Assembly (NCBI GenBank): GCA_033239525.1
Contig: BSYO01000014.1
Coordinates: 6,738,536-6,802,535 of the forward strand
Reading direction: 5' to 3'
DNA from: Nepenthes gracilis
Lineage: Eukaryota; Streptophyta; Magnoliopsida; Caryophyllales; Nepenthaceae
DNA length: 64,000 bases
Part shown: positions 26,303 through 38,187 of the stretch, piece after piece
Numbering within the stretch: the first letter of the stretch is position 1
How the letters are laid out: every line of letters starts with the position of its first letter
The notes under the pieces: model-generated
The model's database searches: none
What the model saw: the letters and a program-made list of their open reading frames with translations, nothing else
What the model was told of the DNA's origin: nothing
Made by a program: the position numbers and the translations under genes

Positions 26303-26537
26303 TACTTGATGAAAATCTAGTCCGGAATATTCCTTGATGAAAATCTAGTCCGGATTTCCTTGATGAAAAGAAGTCCGGAATATTTCTTGATGAAAAGAAG
26401 TCTGGAATATTCCTTGATGAAAAGAAGTCCAAATTTCCTTGATGAAAAAAAGTCCAGAATATTCCTTGATAAAAAGAAGTCCGAAATATTCCTTGATGAA
26501 AAGAAGTCCGGATTTCCTTGATGAAATCAAGTCCAGC
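26303..26537. repeat. 26-28 bp minisatellite, about 9 copies, in LTR C
   Basis: Unit CCTTGATGAAAAGAAGTCC followed by GGAATATT or GGATTT, alternating between long and short forms. The two overlapping minus-strand open frames (26289-26657) are translations of this array. Confidence 0.9.
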
Positions 26538-26680
26538 CATGTAAGGCCAAAGTGGCCCTGAAGTCCGGAGTGGCTTGTGGTTGGTAAAGCCGAAGTTGAT
26601 GATCCGGTCAACAAGTGTTGGCCGGAAGTCGTGTAAGAATAATTCGGTCAACACCAATAGTTGACCGGAATGTGATTAAA

Positions 26681-26890
26681 TGAGAAAGCTAATTCCTGTT
26701 AAGTTTAGTTAACTAGGAATTTAATGTGTTTACATGAAAAAGGTAAATCCCACTAAGTTCAGTTAACCAGGGATTTAATATGTTTACATGAAAAAGCTAA
26801 ATCCTTCTAAGTTCAGTTAACCAGGAATTTAATGTGTTTACATGAGAAATCTAAATTCCGTCAGGTTCAGTTAACTAGAAATTTATGAAC
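26681..26890. repeat. 54-bp minisatellite, about 4 copies, in LTR C
   Basis: Unit with AGTTCAGTTAACCAGG and TTTAATGTGTTTACATGA, period about 54 bp. Confidence 0.85.
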
Positions 26891-26950
26891 TCCTTGGGAA
26901 TATAAAATCATAAATGATCTAATTAATAATGAAACTTTTTGAGAAATAAA

Positions 26951-27130
26951 TAAGAAACATTCCCCCTGCCAATCATTAATAAGGGAGAATCATAAATAAG
27001 AAACATTTCCCCTTCCAATCATTAATGAGGGAGAATCATAAAGAAGAAACATTCCCCTTGCCAATCATTAATGAGGGTGAATCATAAATAAGAAACATTC
27101 CCCCTGCCAATCATTAATGACGGCCAATCA
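26951..27130. repeat. 46-bp minisatellite, about 4 copies, in LTR C
   Basis: Unit with AAACATTCCCCCTGCC and AATCATTAATGAGGG, period about 46 bp. Confidence 0.88.
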
Positions 27131-27514
27131 TTTATTACTGTCATCAGACCCAAGGTATATAAATAAGAACTAGAATGATGAGAAAGAGGCACACAATGGA
27201 GTTTCCAGTAAAGGAAGGCTAAAAGATCAAGGTAAAGTAGAGTAAAGGAAGGCCAAAAGATCAAGGCAAAGTAAAAGAAACCCAGGCAAGAATACTCACC
27301 CCTGTTTTTAAGTTCATGATTATGCATGATTTCTATGCTAGTATATTTCATATTATATGAACTTATATGATGTTTATTCTATTCTTTTCATATCTGATGC
27401 TTAAAGTATGATTATTTGTCGATAATTGCATGTTTAAGGAAAAGACTTCATGATGTTCGATTTTGTATGATTATCTGTCAATTTATATGAACTTTGATAA
27501 TTTTATATTTTTGA

Positions 27515-27690
27515 AGAAAAAGTACTCCGCCCATTTAAGAACAAGAGCTCCGCCCTTTTGAGAAAAGTACTCCGCCTTTGAAGAAGAACTCCATCTTTTG
27601 AGAAAAGTACTCCGCCTTTGAAGAAGAACTCTGCCTTTTGAGAAAAGTACTCCATCTTTTGAAAGAACTCTGGCTTTTGAACTCTGGATT
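27515..27690. repeat. about 36-bp minisatellite in LTR C
   Basis: Repeats of AAAAGTACTCCGCC alternating with AAGAACTC blocks and TTTTGAG spacers; copies decay toward the right. Confidence 0.8.
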
Positions 27691-28762
27691 TAAAGACCTC
27701 CGGTTTAAGGAAAAATGGACTCTGGCTTTTAAGAAAACAACTTAAGCTTTACGATGGTTAAAGGAAAAGTTATACGGATTTCAATTGATGAAATTAAGAA
27801 CAAGGCTAATGTATGTAATCCGGACAGCAAGTGGAACTCTATGACTTCCGGCTTTTGATCTATGATGTATGGCCATTAAAAGATATGAACTATGAACCGA
27901 GTCTCCATTAAACTTGCTGTTAAAGATGGATGAAGGATATTGGAGTGACACTCGAGGATTGCCTCCTGGGCCATGGGAGGAAACTTTTGGTGGCATAAGA
28001 CTTTTGGACTACGGCCCCGTATGCCGGGTTAAAGGCATTACCTCCTGACCCGAGGAGCATAATGAGGGGACACGGCCTTGGGTTGTGGGGTTACACACAA
28101 CCCGTCCTCGATGTTGTCCGCTCCCGTCCAGTCCCTAAAGATGATAAGAATTACTAATAGTTTTATGGATTTTTTGAAGAAAAAATAATAATAATAAGAA
28201 GTAAAGAAGAAAAGACATGATGATTTTCGTATGCTAAGTTACGTTATGAATCTCTGTTTTGATCTGCTTATATACTTGTTGATGTTTTCTATTTTCTGCA
28301 TGTGAGTATCTTGCTGGGCTTTGTAGCTCATTCTTATCACTTTTCAGATGATGAAAGGCTTATGGAGGACGAAGTTGAGTAGGGCCTTATGAAGTAGCTA
28401 GACGGCGTAGATGACCGGAGCTGATCAATGAAGAATTTAATTTTATTTTCCTTTTGATGTTTTGTGAAGATGTGTAATATGATTCCGCTGTATATGACTC
28501 TATGGATGTTAGTATGTTTCTGTGATTATTTTGGTTAATGAAAGGTTTAGTAAGAATCTCAGACTTTCAGGTCCGGCTAACCTTAATGTTGGTCGGCCTG
28601 GTGTGAAATTTAAAATCGGAAGGCCAGCTCATGCAATTCGGCCTCAGTCAATCCTATGTAAGAATGAAAAGTAAAATTTTTATGTCCATTAATTAATACT
28701 AATTATCTTTTTAAGACTTGATGGCGACTTTATGTGTGGATTTAAGTGCGGGCCGTCATAGT

Positions 28763-28773
28763 TGGTATCAGAG
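28763..28773 (+). other. primer-binding site of the family C element
   Basis: TGGTATCAGAG, complementary to the initiator tRNA-Met 3' end, four bases after the LTR's terminal CA. Confidence 0.88.
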
Positions 28774-28952
28774 AAAAACCTAATATGCTTAAGGTAAATT
28801 CGAATTAACAAGGAAACTTAGGACATGATAGTTACGACAAACGAGGGGTTAGCTTTACTTATGTTTTGGACGAAGTAAATTGTGATAGCCACTCTTGGCA
28901 AGTTGACTAACAGAAATGTTCTTTTCAGAAATTAAAGTCGTCTCTGAAGTCA

Positions 28953-29545
28953 TGCCTAATAGAGGAAGGCAAAACGTACCGATTAACAACTCTCCGGATC
29001 GAGAGGCAAGGTACTTGAACCTGTTAAGACAGGATGGCTGAAGTTATAGTAGCTTTGGCTCCATCAACTCCGGCGACCACCCAAATTACCGTCCATCAGG
29101 AGAGGTCGGCCTACGATCGCTTTACCAATGAACGAGTTCCTAAATTCTCAGGAGAACCCGACTCGTTGAAGGCAAACACTTGGATCCAGCGAATAAAGAA
29201 GGGTTTGCAGTGATTAGATGCCTTGCTGGAGATATGGTTTTATTTGCCACCGATAAGCTAGCTGGTGAGGCCCACCACTGGTGGGAATTATAGAAGAGAG
29301 TTTTCAATGTGCCAGATAGGGATATTGCATGGGAAATGTTTAAAGTAGCATTCTTGTAGAAATCTTTCTAGCTAACCATCACGGATAGAAGGAGGATGGA
29401 TTTTTCGCTTAAGGTAAGGTACTCGCTCTGTGGCTGAGTACGATGCAAAGTTTGCAGAGTTATCTCGTTATGCTCCTTATACGGTGGAGGACAAGGAGAG
29501 GAAGGCTAGGAGGTTCTTTCAAGGATTAAGAGGTTAGGCCTTGGG
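28953..29545 (+). pseudogene. gag remnant of the family C element
   Basis: Broken frames still spell a Ty3/gypsy gag capsid core: VPKFSGEPDSLKANTWIQRI around 29125-29190, then DKLAGEAHHWW near 29260, a one-frame block FNVPDRDIAWEMF, then AEYDAKFAELSRYAPYTVED near 29435-29495. These blocks line up in order with the gag at 53161-53892. Numerous stops and frameshifts; no expression expected. Confidence 0.75.
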
Positions 29546-30890
29546 CTTAATATTGTAACTTGGTGTCATTTTAGGGATTCCAAATCCACGCCTGTATGGT
29601 GTTTTTGAGCCTGCTAAGGTACCAAGTCTTAATTTGATCTTAATAGTAGTTTGGCAGGTGAACTGCAGTGCTATTACTGTTGAATTGGTAAAGGAGGATA
29701 TCTGGCAATCGAGTTGTGGGATCTAAGGCTTAAGTTAAAATTGATCAAGGTATTAAGAGATTGATGACGTCTTCCTATAGAACATTCAATGAGAATTAAT
29801 TAGTATATCATCTTAAAGTTATTTTATGGTCATTAAGGGGCTTCAGCCATGTGACTATTTGAGAATGATTATAGAAGGAGGATTAGGTTGACTCATCTGT
29901 TGACAGATAATTTGAGGTTGTGTCGAAATCGACGAAAATCGTTGAGAATTCTAGGCAGAACCATGGAAGTATAGGCTTTGGTATCATTGTGAAATACCCC
30001 AGAACATTTGAGGAAGATAAGATAGACTGATAAAGTTGTTCATGAATTTCCAAAATGAGGAATGCGAGTTTTGTGGAGGAAATGCCCTGTTAGGCTTATA
30101 ACTCTTTGATAGCGTGATCTTGGGATCTATAAGATTTTAAGTGATGGCTATTGGGATGACCGATTAGTGTCTTGAAAGCTTATGGTCATCTTGGGTATAA
30201 CCGAAGTCATTAAATAATCCGACAAGTATTCTTGGAAGTCGTTGAGAACGTTAAGGTCATACCTTTGCCTCTGTGGGGGAGAAGTTCATGATTAGTGTTA
30301 ACCATATGTAAGTCAAAAGTGGTAATTAAAATCTCTGCTTTGAAAACTTATGGCTTTGTCCTTGAAGATAGTCATTACCTAAAGTTGTGAAAGCCAAAAT
30401 AGTTGTACCATTAAAAAGGATGACCATATGATATCTCATGTGGATAGACGTATTTTAAAAGTTGAGCAAGTAAACCCCAGTGTTTTCTTTGAGAAAGCGG
30501 GCATCAAGGTTGGAAATTTATGCTGCGAATTTTTGGGCTTGTATGTTTTTCATAGGAGATGTGAAAGATGAAACGTAAGTAAGTCCAAATGATTGGGGAA
30601 TAGGATGCCATGTTCTTGAATTGGGATCTTAAGATTTCGGGTAATAGTTTAAAGTCATGTTGACTCTTCGAGTGATCGTTATAACTATAATGTAGCCGAA
30701 GAATGAGGATTTTGGGATTTGCCTTCATAATATGACTATCCTAGAACTGTTTAAATCAGAGTAGCGTTGTGAAACCATAACCCAGAGATTTAAGAGTAAG
30801 GTTAAGGTCCCTATGATCGAATTATTTTGAAGCTTGGAATGAACTGAAGTGGAAGTTCATTAAATTCATTTGAAGTTCATTGAAGTTCAT
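29546..30890 (+). mobile_element. decayed pol region of the family C element
   Basis: No gag follows on; instead the sequence runs into material matching the inverse of the B internal region (30590-30730 against 2370-2480). Because that region is decayed pol, this is a gag-to-pol-end deletion derivative. A short direct repeat of GAAGTTCATT lies at 30850-30890. The 3' LTR is missing; LINE-like element L2 takes over. Confidence 0.55.
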
Positions 30891-30991
30891 TCTGGAAAGT
30901 GACTAGCACTGGGTCTTCAACTAGTTGCTGGTTTTTTGGACATTCTGCCATGTAATGGGGATCTGGCAGATCAGTGAGCCCAGCGCCGGCT

Positions 30992-33573
30992 ATGGCCGAC
31001 CCCCTGTCGCTGCCGTTGATTCCCCCTAGGGTTTCCTCCCCTTCACCGTCCCCCAAGCTTTCTAACATCCTACCCTCTCCCTCCTTCCCTCCCTTGCAGC
31101 AAGGCTCTCTGCTCCCGTCCCCTGGGCCCGATGCCTCCTTCCTTGAAGGTCTGAATGTGTCTCCCTCCCCTCTCAATTCGTCTGTTGGGAGTACTGATCG
31201 GTGTTTGAATTTTGCGCTTATTGGGTGTGCGGTCAATCAGGGGCTTCTGACTTCAAATTCTGAAGCTAATGCTATTGTTACATTTCTGACCTCCTCGCAT
31301 TCGTCTTCTGGAGAGGTCTTGAGTGAAATCACTGGCAAATATGGGCTTGTGAACATCTCTTCGAAAATCAATCCAGGTGTGGCTCCTTCTTCTTCCCCGT
31401 CCTCCTAGGTTGATGTCGTCCAAAATAATGGAGATAGCTTATGTCCTCCACTAAAATTTTATCCCCTTCATTCTATTGATGGGGATGTCGTATCCATATC
31501 TCCTCCGGATGAGGTCGTTTGGTAGAGCCAGGAAGTATGGGGTACTACGCTAGTCGGTTTCTTCTATGAAACTCCTCTACACTTTCTGGCGGTTAACAAC
31601 ATTGCCCGCAAAATTTGGGCAAAGTTTGGGCTTTGCCATGTTGCTGGACATGAAAATGGCTTCTTCTTCTTTCAGTTTGAGTCTGAAGAACAACTGAATC
31701 TATGTCAGTCTAAAGGCCCTTGAGCATTTGGCAAGAAAACCATTTTCCTTAAACGTTGGCTTCCTGGAATGGAACTGTCTAAGGAAGCTCACCAAACTTT
31801 TCCTATTTGGATCACCCTTTCCAACGTGCTGATCAAATTCTGGACTCCATTAGGGCTTAGTTGGATCGCAAGTGGGGTTGGTAAACCCATCAAATTGGAT
31901 TCGAGTACAGTTCGGATGGATCGTCTGCACTTTACACGAATATGTGTTGAAGTGTGTAAAAAGGCTCACCTTCCTATAAAAATTAGAGTAAATCTGGTGG
32001 TATCGAAGCAGCCAGGATCGTTCATGTTGATGTTGCCTACCACTGGAGGCCGGTGCATCACTTAAAAAGGCGATCTGCAATCAAGAAGAGCACCAAGAAG
32101 GATATGCCTGCTCGACAGGGTGCTATCCCCATGAACTTGACCCCTGGTGATACCTTGGACAAACGAGGAAGTCTTTCTTCTTAGGCTATTCATGATGCTG
32201 ATAAATCACAATTTTTAAAGGCAAAGACTTCGGGTCTTGAACAAGAGGTTTCTGCTGCCAATCCAGAGCCTATGAAGCGGGCTTTGAATGCTGATTTAGC
32301 TACTTAGAGTCAGGTGGTTTTTGAGCAAATGTTCTCTTGCACTCCCCCTGGTCTTGTTCATGCTATTGATACGGGATTGGTAATGAATGTTAAAGACTCC
32401 ATCAACCCCTTCGCAGTCCTTCAAGATTCTAAGGATTTAGTTGAGCAGAAGTTGCAATGTGGTCCCCTTGAATCTGTGGCCTTGAGCACAAATGATGGCA
32501 TTCCCACTAAAACTAGGTATGTGCCGGTTTCTAAATTTCCTGTTGAGCCAACCTGTCCTGTTTTGGTTTAATGGATGCCTTGAATTGGCCAGGGAGGTTT
32601 TGGGGTGTTGCCCTGAGCAGACTGGGAAGGAGGCACCATTTGCGGCCCTTGTCTAGTCTCCTCCTGAAGGCAGTAGTGTATTAACAATTTTGGCATCTCA
32701 AGTCTGCAGGCATCGACCTTTGATAGAAGCTCAATCCAGCTCTCATGAAGGCTTTGCTGGCCTTAATGGGTGTGTGTGCAAGAAGATCAACTCAACTGTT
32801 GATCTTAATATAACACCCGAATCAATCAATCGGCTCACCAGCAAGTATTCCCTAGCCAATCCTATCCATGTTGAGCCTACATCTGTAAGCCCAAGGGGTC
32901 CACCGGATGGTGATCAGCTGGGCAGGGTTCAAGAAGCCATTGGGAAGGGTTTGCTCCCTCGAGGTTCGGATGATCTCTCCCTGGATAACTGTCCCATGAA
33001 GGAGTCTTCCATGTCTTAGGATGCTGAGGCAGTTGAGGCTGACCCAATGTTTGATGCCCTCTAATTATTACTAGAAATTGAAGTCACTCAACAACTTTTT
33101 GCCGCCTTACATCCTGAACATGATGACCTTGTTCTCGGTTTCCTGAACAGCTGCTGGTGCGCTGTCAGTGAGGAGACAAAGTATGAATTCAAATCATCTT
33201 ATTCTTTGGATGAGGAGGATCAGGACTTTTCCTCAAGCGCTTATTTGGAAGCCCTCAGACTGTTAATGGTTGGTGAAGGTTCTCAAATTCACATTCCTTC
33301 CTTGCCTCCTGTCATGGAGTAGTTTTTGGTTTCCTGTCTACTCCATTGAAAGTGAAAACGACTTTCCCGGCATCTCAATTTAGCAATATGGTGGAATTAT
33401 TGGCCGGTCTCCATGGTGCTGCCTCTAAGACCTCTCCGATGCAGCCTGATCGAAGAGGTATAGAAGTGGATAGCCCTCAAGTTTCGTCCGAGCTCGATGG
33501 TACCTGGCAGTATGCCATGTCCCGGAGACGGCGAAAATCTAAGTCCAAGAACATTCGGAACCCTCATACATGA
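30992..33573 (+). pseudogene. L2 ORF1 remnant: DUF4283-type LINE protein
   Basis: MADPLS start, proline/serine-rich N-terminus to about 31400, DUF4283 domain 31540-31990 (GFFYETPLHFLAVN, then ENGFFFFQFESEEQL, GLSWIASGVGKP, MDRLHFTRICVEV), long variable linker, motif TPESINRLTSKYSL at about 32815-32860, then the C-terminal region 33060-33573 (GFLNSCW block, then ELLAGLHGAASK, ending in SRRRRKSK). At least six stops interrupt it. The layout is the same as in L1 and L7, so the C-terminal part was maintained in the source element. Confidence 0.75.
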
Positions 33574-33899
33574 GAGCCTGGTGTCTCTAGGTCTGGGGCT
33601 TGGCTGGCTCTTCATTTAGGCCTTTTGCTAGATTGCACTTTGCTGGGGACTGTTGGTGCTACTTTGTTGCTGCTGAAGGGGGTTGCTGCTGGATATTCTC
33701 CCTGCTGCTGTGGAGAGTAGTTGTTCCTGACGTGGTGCAGGGATAAAATCCTAGTGGTGCCGGTGCTAAAGGGCTCTCTTCTGACCCTACTTTGATTTGA
33801 TTTTGCTCTGATTAAGGGAGCAGTTGCTGGATAGGATGTTGGCTCCATTTTACTGAGTCTTGGTGCTTGGCGGTTTCTTGTTGCTAAAGATTGTGGCTT

Positions 33900-34800
33900 C
33901 CAGGTTTAGCTGTTGTGGCTCATTTCAAAAGTATGCTGTTCAAATGCCGATTTGAAATGCTGATGTGGCTGGTGTGGCTGATGTGGCTCGATTTGTTGCT
34001 GGATAGGTTTAGCAGCGATCAAATGCTGATTTGGAATGCTATTCTGTTTCGGCCGGATTGGAAAGTATGTTGAATATGTAGCTAAGTAGGCTTTGGCCGG
34101 TTTGCTTTTGATTGGTTTGGCCGGTGTGGAGTTGGGGCCGGTTTGGACTACCTGACGTGGCCTGTAGCTGCTGTTTAACAAATGTCAGGCGGATGGTTAT
34201 CTCGGTTGGTATGCAATAAACTGTCGATTTGGAATGCTGTTATGTTTCGGCCGGGTTGGGATAGTTTGCTGTATATGCCGAACTGTGGTTTTTGGCCGGT
34301 TTACCTTTGCTAGGTGTGCTGCAATCCAAATGGACAAGGAGGCTGTATGTGCTTTTCGACCGATTTGGTGCAAATGGTTGTGTGTGCTTTTCACGCAGTA
34401 TATAGCATTTGCCGATTTGGAAAGCTGTTTAGGGGTTTATCCGGTTGTACCGTAGGCTCATGGCCGATTTGGTTTTGCCTGGTGTGGAGTAGAGGCCGAT
34501 TTGGCCTAAATGACGTGGCTAGTAAACCTGCTGCAGTTTTACAACTGAAAGCTGGAAGGCCTTTCGCCCGGGTTACGATCAAATGCCGATTTCGTGTTCT
34601 GTTTCGGCCGGTTTGGAAAGTATGTTGAAGATGCTGGCTTGTGGGCTTTGGCCGATTTGCTTTTGCTTGGGTTTGCCCGATGTGGAGTTGAGGCCGATTT
34701 TGGCATTGATGATGTTGCCTGTAGCTGGCGTTGTACAAGAAAGCCGGATGTTTTGGGTACTTATCTAGTTGAGGCGTAGGCAAGTGGCCGATTTGGAGTT
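33900..34800 (+). repeat. L2 3' UTR tandem modules
   Basis: Imperfect repeats of roughly 190 bp: each has GCCGATTTGGAATGC-like, TTTCGGCCGG, then CTTTGGCCGGTTTGC, then GTGTGGAGTTG and a GACGTGGCC or similar block. Copies begin near 34010, 34210, 34400 and 34580. They account for the overlapping open frames here on both strands. Confidence 0.7.
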
Positions 34801-34892
34801 GGTTACTTTTGGCCAAATTTTCTCCCTTTTGTATGTTTTCTTTTTGTTTCATGAATTGCTTCATGGAGGCTCTCGGGGTTTAACCCTGTCAT

Positions 34893-34939
34893 CTATACTC
34901 TACCTCTAAGTTGGCAAAATACTTCGAGTTAGAACATAG
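34893..34939 (+). repeat. 3' stem-loop of L2
   Basis: Arms CTATACTCTACCTCTAAGT and ACTTCGAGTTAGAACATAG pair at 15 of 19 positions around a TGGCAAAAT loop. It lies about 40 bp before poly(A). Confidence 0.65.
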
Positions 34940-34991
34940 TTTTGTACTATTCTTTACTTTAATTCAACTTTACTTACCAAAAAAAAAAAAA

Positions 34992-35098
34992 GACTCTTGT
35001 TTGCAAGTGTGTATAAACCAGGGGCCATGGGCCGTTGCTGGACATACAATTTTCATAAAAAAATGGTCCCCTGGTATGGTATTATCGAAGGAAGAATG
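34992..35098 (+). pseudogene. orphan DUF4283 fragment of another LINE-like copy
   Basis: One frame reads SCLQVCINQGPWAVAGHTIFI then KKWSPGMVLSKEE, the middle of the DUF4283 domain. It starts directly after L2's poly(A) and is cut at 35098 by LTR B6. It is probably a copy that was hit by L2 on one side and by the gypsy element on the other; the rest is not in the window. Confidence 0.65.
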
Positions 35099-37416
35099 TG
35101 ACGGAACAGATTTTTTTTCCTCAAAAACTTTCGTCAAGACAGAAACAGGATTTTAGGACCAAAATATAAGGTAAGACTTCTGCAGAAATTTCGACAGTCT
35201 CCTTTATAACTGGATGAAAACCTAAAAATACAACCTGTACAGAACCTGTATAACCAACCAGAACAAGCACACAACTATCAATTTATACCACAATTCTTCC
35301 TACAACATGCGTACACATGATCACAGATGCCATTCATGGCATTAATCTATAAAACCGTCAACTACACTAGCAGTTCATAAACGAGATGCCATCTAGGACC
35401 TGTACAGAATATCCAGAAGTATAGAGCGGAAGCTGAACTATTAACCTGCAAAAGCATAGTTTTCCTTTTTACCATCACATACAACACTTGCATTTCTATG
35501 CAAAATCCACATATACATGAATGCCCATAGATATAGAATTCATATACAAAATCACGTGTCAAGTTAAGTTATTACATCCAACTGGTTCTCCAAAATAGTT
35601 CCAAAATTCTTTGGATCCTCAAAAATCTTCAGGAAATGCTTTCAGTCACTCTTTCTTGTCAGGCACTAGCTCTACAGTCTCATCTGGAGGGGACAAACAA
35701 TAAAACAGTGAGTTGGGGCCCAACAAGATACATGAAGTTATGCAATAAAGAAGTTATGCGAAAAATCCATGAAACTATGTAGAAACAGAATGGTTAAACA
35801 GAATATAACCTAGAAAATAGAGAGGGCATAATTCGACGATATTAAATTCAGAAATTAGAAATCAGTAATCAGAAATCGTGTCAATTATAATTGACGAGAA
35901 TCGAAACTTCTCTTTTATATCATGCAGAATGTGAGAACAGATGCAGAACGATACTTGGCGGTGCAGACGGTCAAGATACTTGAGTGTGAGCGTAAGACCC
36001 TACCTACTCTACTAGCTAAGGGGACGAATGATTGAAGATAGATTGTGTACATCTCCTCACAATCGAAGGTTATAAATAGTAGCAAAAGATCTCGACCCAT
36101 GGGATCAATATAGGTGTGCCATCCAAAGGTAGGCCAGAAATAGAACTTTCCTCTTGATCGTAATGCCCCAAGAAAGGGCGGACCACATATAACTCTATGA
36201 ATAGAGTTATCCTCGATCACCTCCATAAAGTTCTAAGGCATGCTAGAAAACCTAACCTAACTGTAATCAGTCCTAGGTCCTAAATAATAGTAACAGAAAA
36301 ACTTCTTTACTGAAAACCCTCTTTCATAATCAAAGTTTCACAATTTCCCTTCAGTTAACTTCAAAACGTTCAGAACATATAGTGATGGTCTAAAAACCCT
36401 TCAGTTTTACTTCAAAAGTGCATGAAAATTCATTGGTATAAGTCCATGTAAAATTTTCAAAAACAAATTACACTAGGAGCTTCATTTCAGTGCGAATTAA
36501 CTTTTATATAGCAGGAGCTACGGTTAAAAATCATTAAAACCCCTTCATTTTCATAACTAGGGCTTCGCCAAAACTTCCTGACTCACATCAACTCCAAACA
36601 TTTTTTATTCATGAAATCAACGCCATAAATCCATACACATATACTAAATCATGTAATTTAACCAAAAATCCCTAATATTTTCGAGTTAGAGTTTCATCAT
36701 ATGCTTCTGGAACCAAATAGAACACTAATTACATGCTTGTTCATAAAATAGAAACCAAATCTTGCAATAAACATAGGTAAATACAAAATCTAACCGAACA
36801 ATCGAGAGAAACATGCTTCATTTACTTTAAACATGCAACAATAAAGATTTAGAGCATTTTCATCAATTTTGAAGCAAGAGAAAATGGTAAAAACAAAAAA
36901 CAACGTCTGAAGTACACTTGCCTGAGCCCGATCTACCATTATTTTTACCCAGAGTGGATCAGAACTAGTGATTTCCTCTTTCTCCTCTTCTGTTCTTCCT
37001 CTTCTTCATTCGTGCTTCAGCTGCTCTTCTTTTTCATCTTCTCCCCTTTCATTTATAACAAAAACGGAATTAGGACGTGGGTAAAAATCGGGATTGCGCT
37101 CGAGCCCATGGCAAGCACGTGGCGAGCGAGCTACATTCTGCCAGTGAGCGGTCGACGAGCGCGGGGTGAGCCTAGGGTCTCTGCCAGGGGCTCACTCAAG
37201 CGCGCCTAGAGCATGCCAAGCGGCTAGGTACTTGATTTTTCAGTCGCCGCTGCGCACTCGAGTGCACGGTAGGCGCAACTCTACTGCTTGCTGAACTCAG
37301 ATATTTTTTAACTTTTTACTTTCAACCCTGATTTTTCATTGCATGATTGGCCTCTTAATGATTATCATTATTTTAATTACTCCCAATTATCATGTTTTTG
37401 GTTCTAGGGCCTCACA
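35099..37416 (-). mobile_element. LTR B6, 3' LTR of the minus-strand Ty3/gypsy element
   Basis: On the minus strand it runs from TGTGAGGCCC (37416) to TTCCGTCA (35099). A strong purine tract lies at its 5' side, followed by pol, which fixes it as the 3' LTR. The base pairs before 35099 read gaatg, a possible target duplication that cannot be tested because the partner LTR is absent. It contains the pyrimidine-CAG motif (35677-35725, inverted) and CTCGAG sites at 37095 and 37255. Confidence 0.82.
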
Positions 37417-37430
37417 CTCTCCCCCACTTA
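37417..37430 (-). other. polypurine tract of the minus-strand gypsy element
   Basis: Minus strand AAGTGGGGGAGAG directly before the LTR start TGTGAGGCCC. Confidence 0.85.
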
Positions 37431-37469
37431 AAGAAATTTCGTCCTTGAAATTAAACAAAGCTACATACC

Positions 37470-38074
37470 TCAAGAAAACAAGTGGGGATATTTGCTTCGG
37501 ATTTCCTCTTCACGCTCCCACGTGGCCTCCTCCGGTGAATGATTCCTTGATAGTATCTTCATCGAGGGAATGGTTTTTGTATGCAACTTCTGATCCTTTC
37601 GATCCAGAATCTGCAGTGGTTTCTCAATGTAGGACACATCCTGGTCGATAGCCAAGGATCCATGATCAATCACGTGTGCAGGATCGTGGACGTACTTCCG
37701 AAGTATTGATACATGAAATACATCATGTACGCCCATCAGACTAGGTGGTAACGCCAACCTATACGCTACCTCCCCGATCCTTTCTCGAATCTCAAAAGGA
37801 CCAATGAACCACGGTTCAGTTTTCCCTTTACTCTAAACCGTAACGTTCACTTGGACGGTGAGACTTTCAGAAATACAAAGTCTCCTACTTCAAAGCTCAA
37901 TTTTATTCTCCTTCTATCTGTTTAGCTTTTCTGTCTACTTTGAGCAATCTTCAGGTTATTATGGATCAGTTTAATCTTCTCTGCTTTTAACTTCACAATC
38001 TCTGGGCCCAACATCCTTTTATCTCAAGTTTTCTCTCAGTGAATCGGCGACCTTGTATTTTCTTCCATGTAACA
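37470..38074 (-). pseudogene. integrase C-terminus and pol end of the gypsy element
   Basis: The open block 37470-37757 contains [30 protein letters not shown] and [12 protein letters not shown], the hallmark end of plant Tekay/Del-type Ty3/gypsy pol. Upstream, broken frames read KLIHNNLKIAQSRQKS, FEVGDFVFLKVSP and RGSLVLC..., the usual integrase linker and GPY-like region. At least two stops. The LINE-like element LA interrupts it at 38075. Confidence 0.85.
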
Positions 38075-38132
38075 CCTCAAAAGGTATTGCTTTGTTCCTC
38101 CACATAGAGGCGCCATGTAGTCGTTCATCTAG

Positions 38133-38187
38133 AGAGAGAAGCTGTAGCTTCTCTCTTAAAGCATTTCAAATCTCAAATTTGAAATGC
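38133..38187 (+). repeat. paired 5' UTR hairpins of LA
   Basis: AGAGAGAAGCT and AGCTTCTCTCT form an 11-bp perfect stem with a 2-base loop. A second stem follows: GCATTTCAAAT and ATTTGAAATGC with a 5-base loop. Confidence 0.8.

Larger units (their letters stand above)
26174..28758 (+). mobile_element. LTR C, 2.6-kb 5' LTR of a Ty3/gypsy element
   Basis: Runs from TGTAACGACCC to GGGCCGTCA and is followed within five bases by a primer-binding site, so it is a 5' LTR. Four minisatellite arrays fill much of its first 1.5 kb. The pyrimidine-CAG/ATGA motif shared with families A and B is at 28314-28353. No TATA box can be fixed with confidence. Confidence 0.82.
30891..34991 (+). mobile_element. L2: near full-length ORF1-only LINE-like element
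   Basis: Has a short 5' UTR, one ORF from ATGGCCGACC (30992), a 1.4-kb 3' UTR of repeated GCCGATTTGG-type modules, a 3' stem-loop (34893-34939), the tail TTTACTTACC and a poly(A) of about 13. The exact 5' edge is uncertain by some tens of bases, and I found no clean target-site duplication. No reverse transcriptase or endonuclease between ORF and tail. Confidence 0.75.

Noticed and set aside
26303..27130. Minisatellite arrays considered as satellite or centromeric DNA
   Set aside because: Short, four different units, confined to one LTR, not higher-order arrays.
28259..28400. Possible host exon at the CAGATGATG motif
   Set aside because: The same motif occurs in at least seven other LTRs here, so it belongs to the LTRs; no exon-like continuation.
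34197..34864. Frames up to 157 codons in the L2 3' UTR
   Set aside because: They translate the tandem GCCGATTTGG modules in several frames on both strands.
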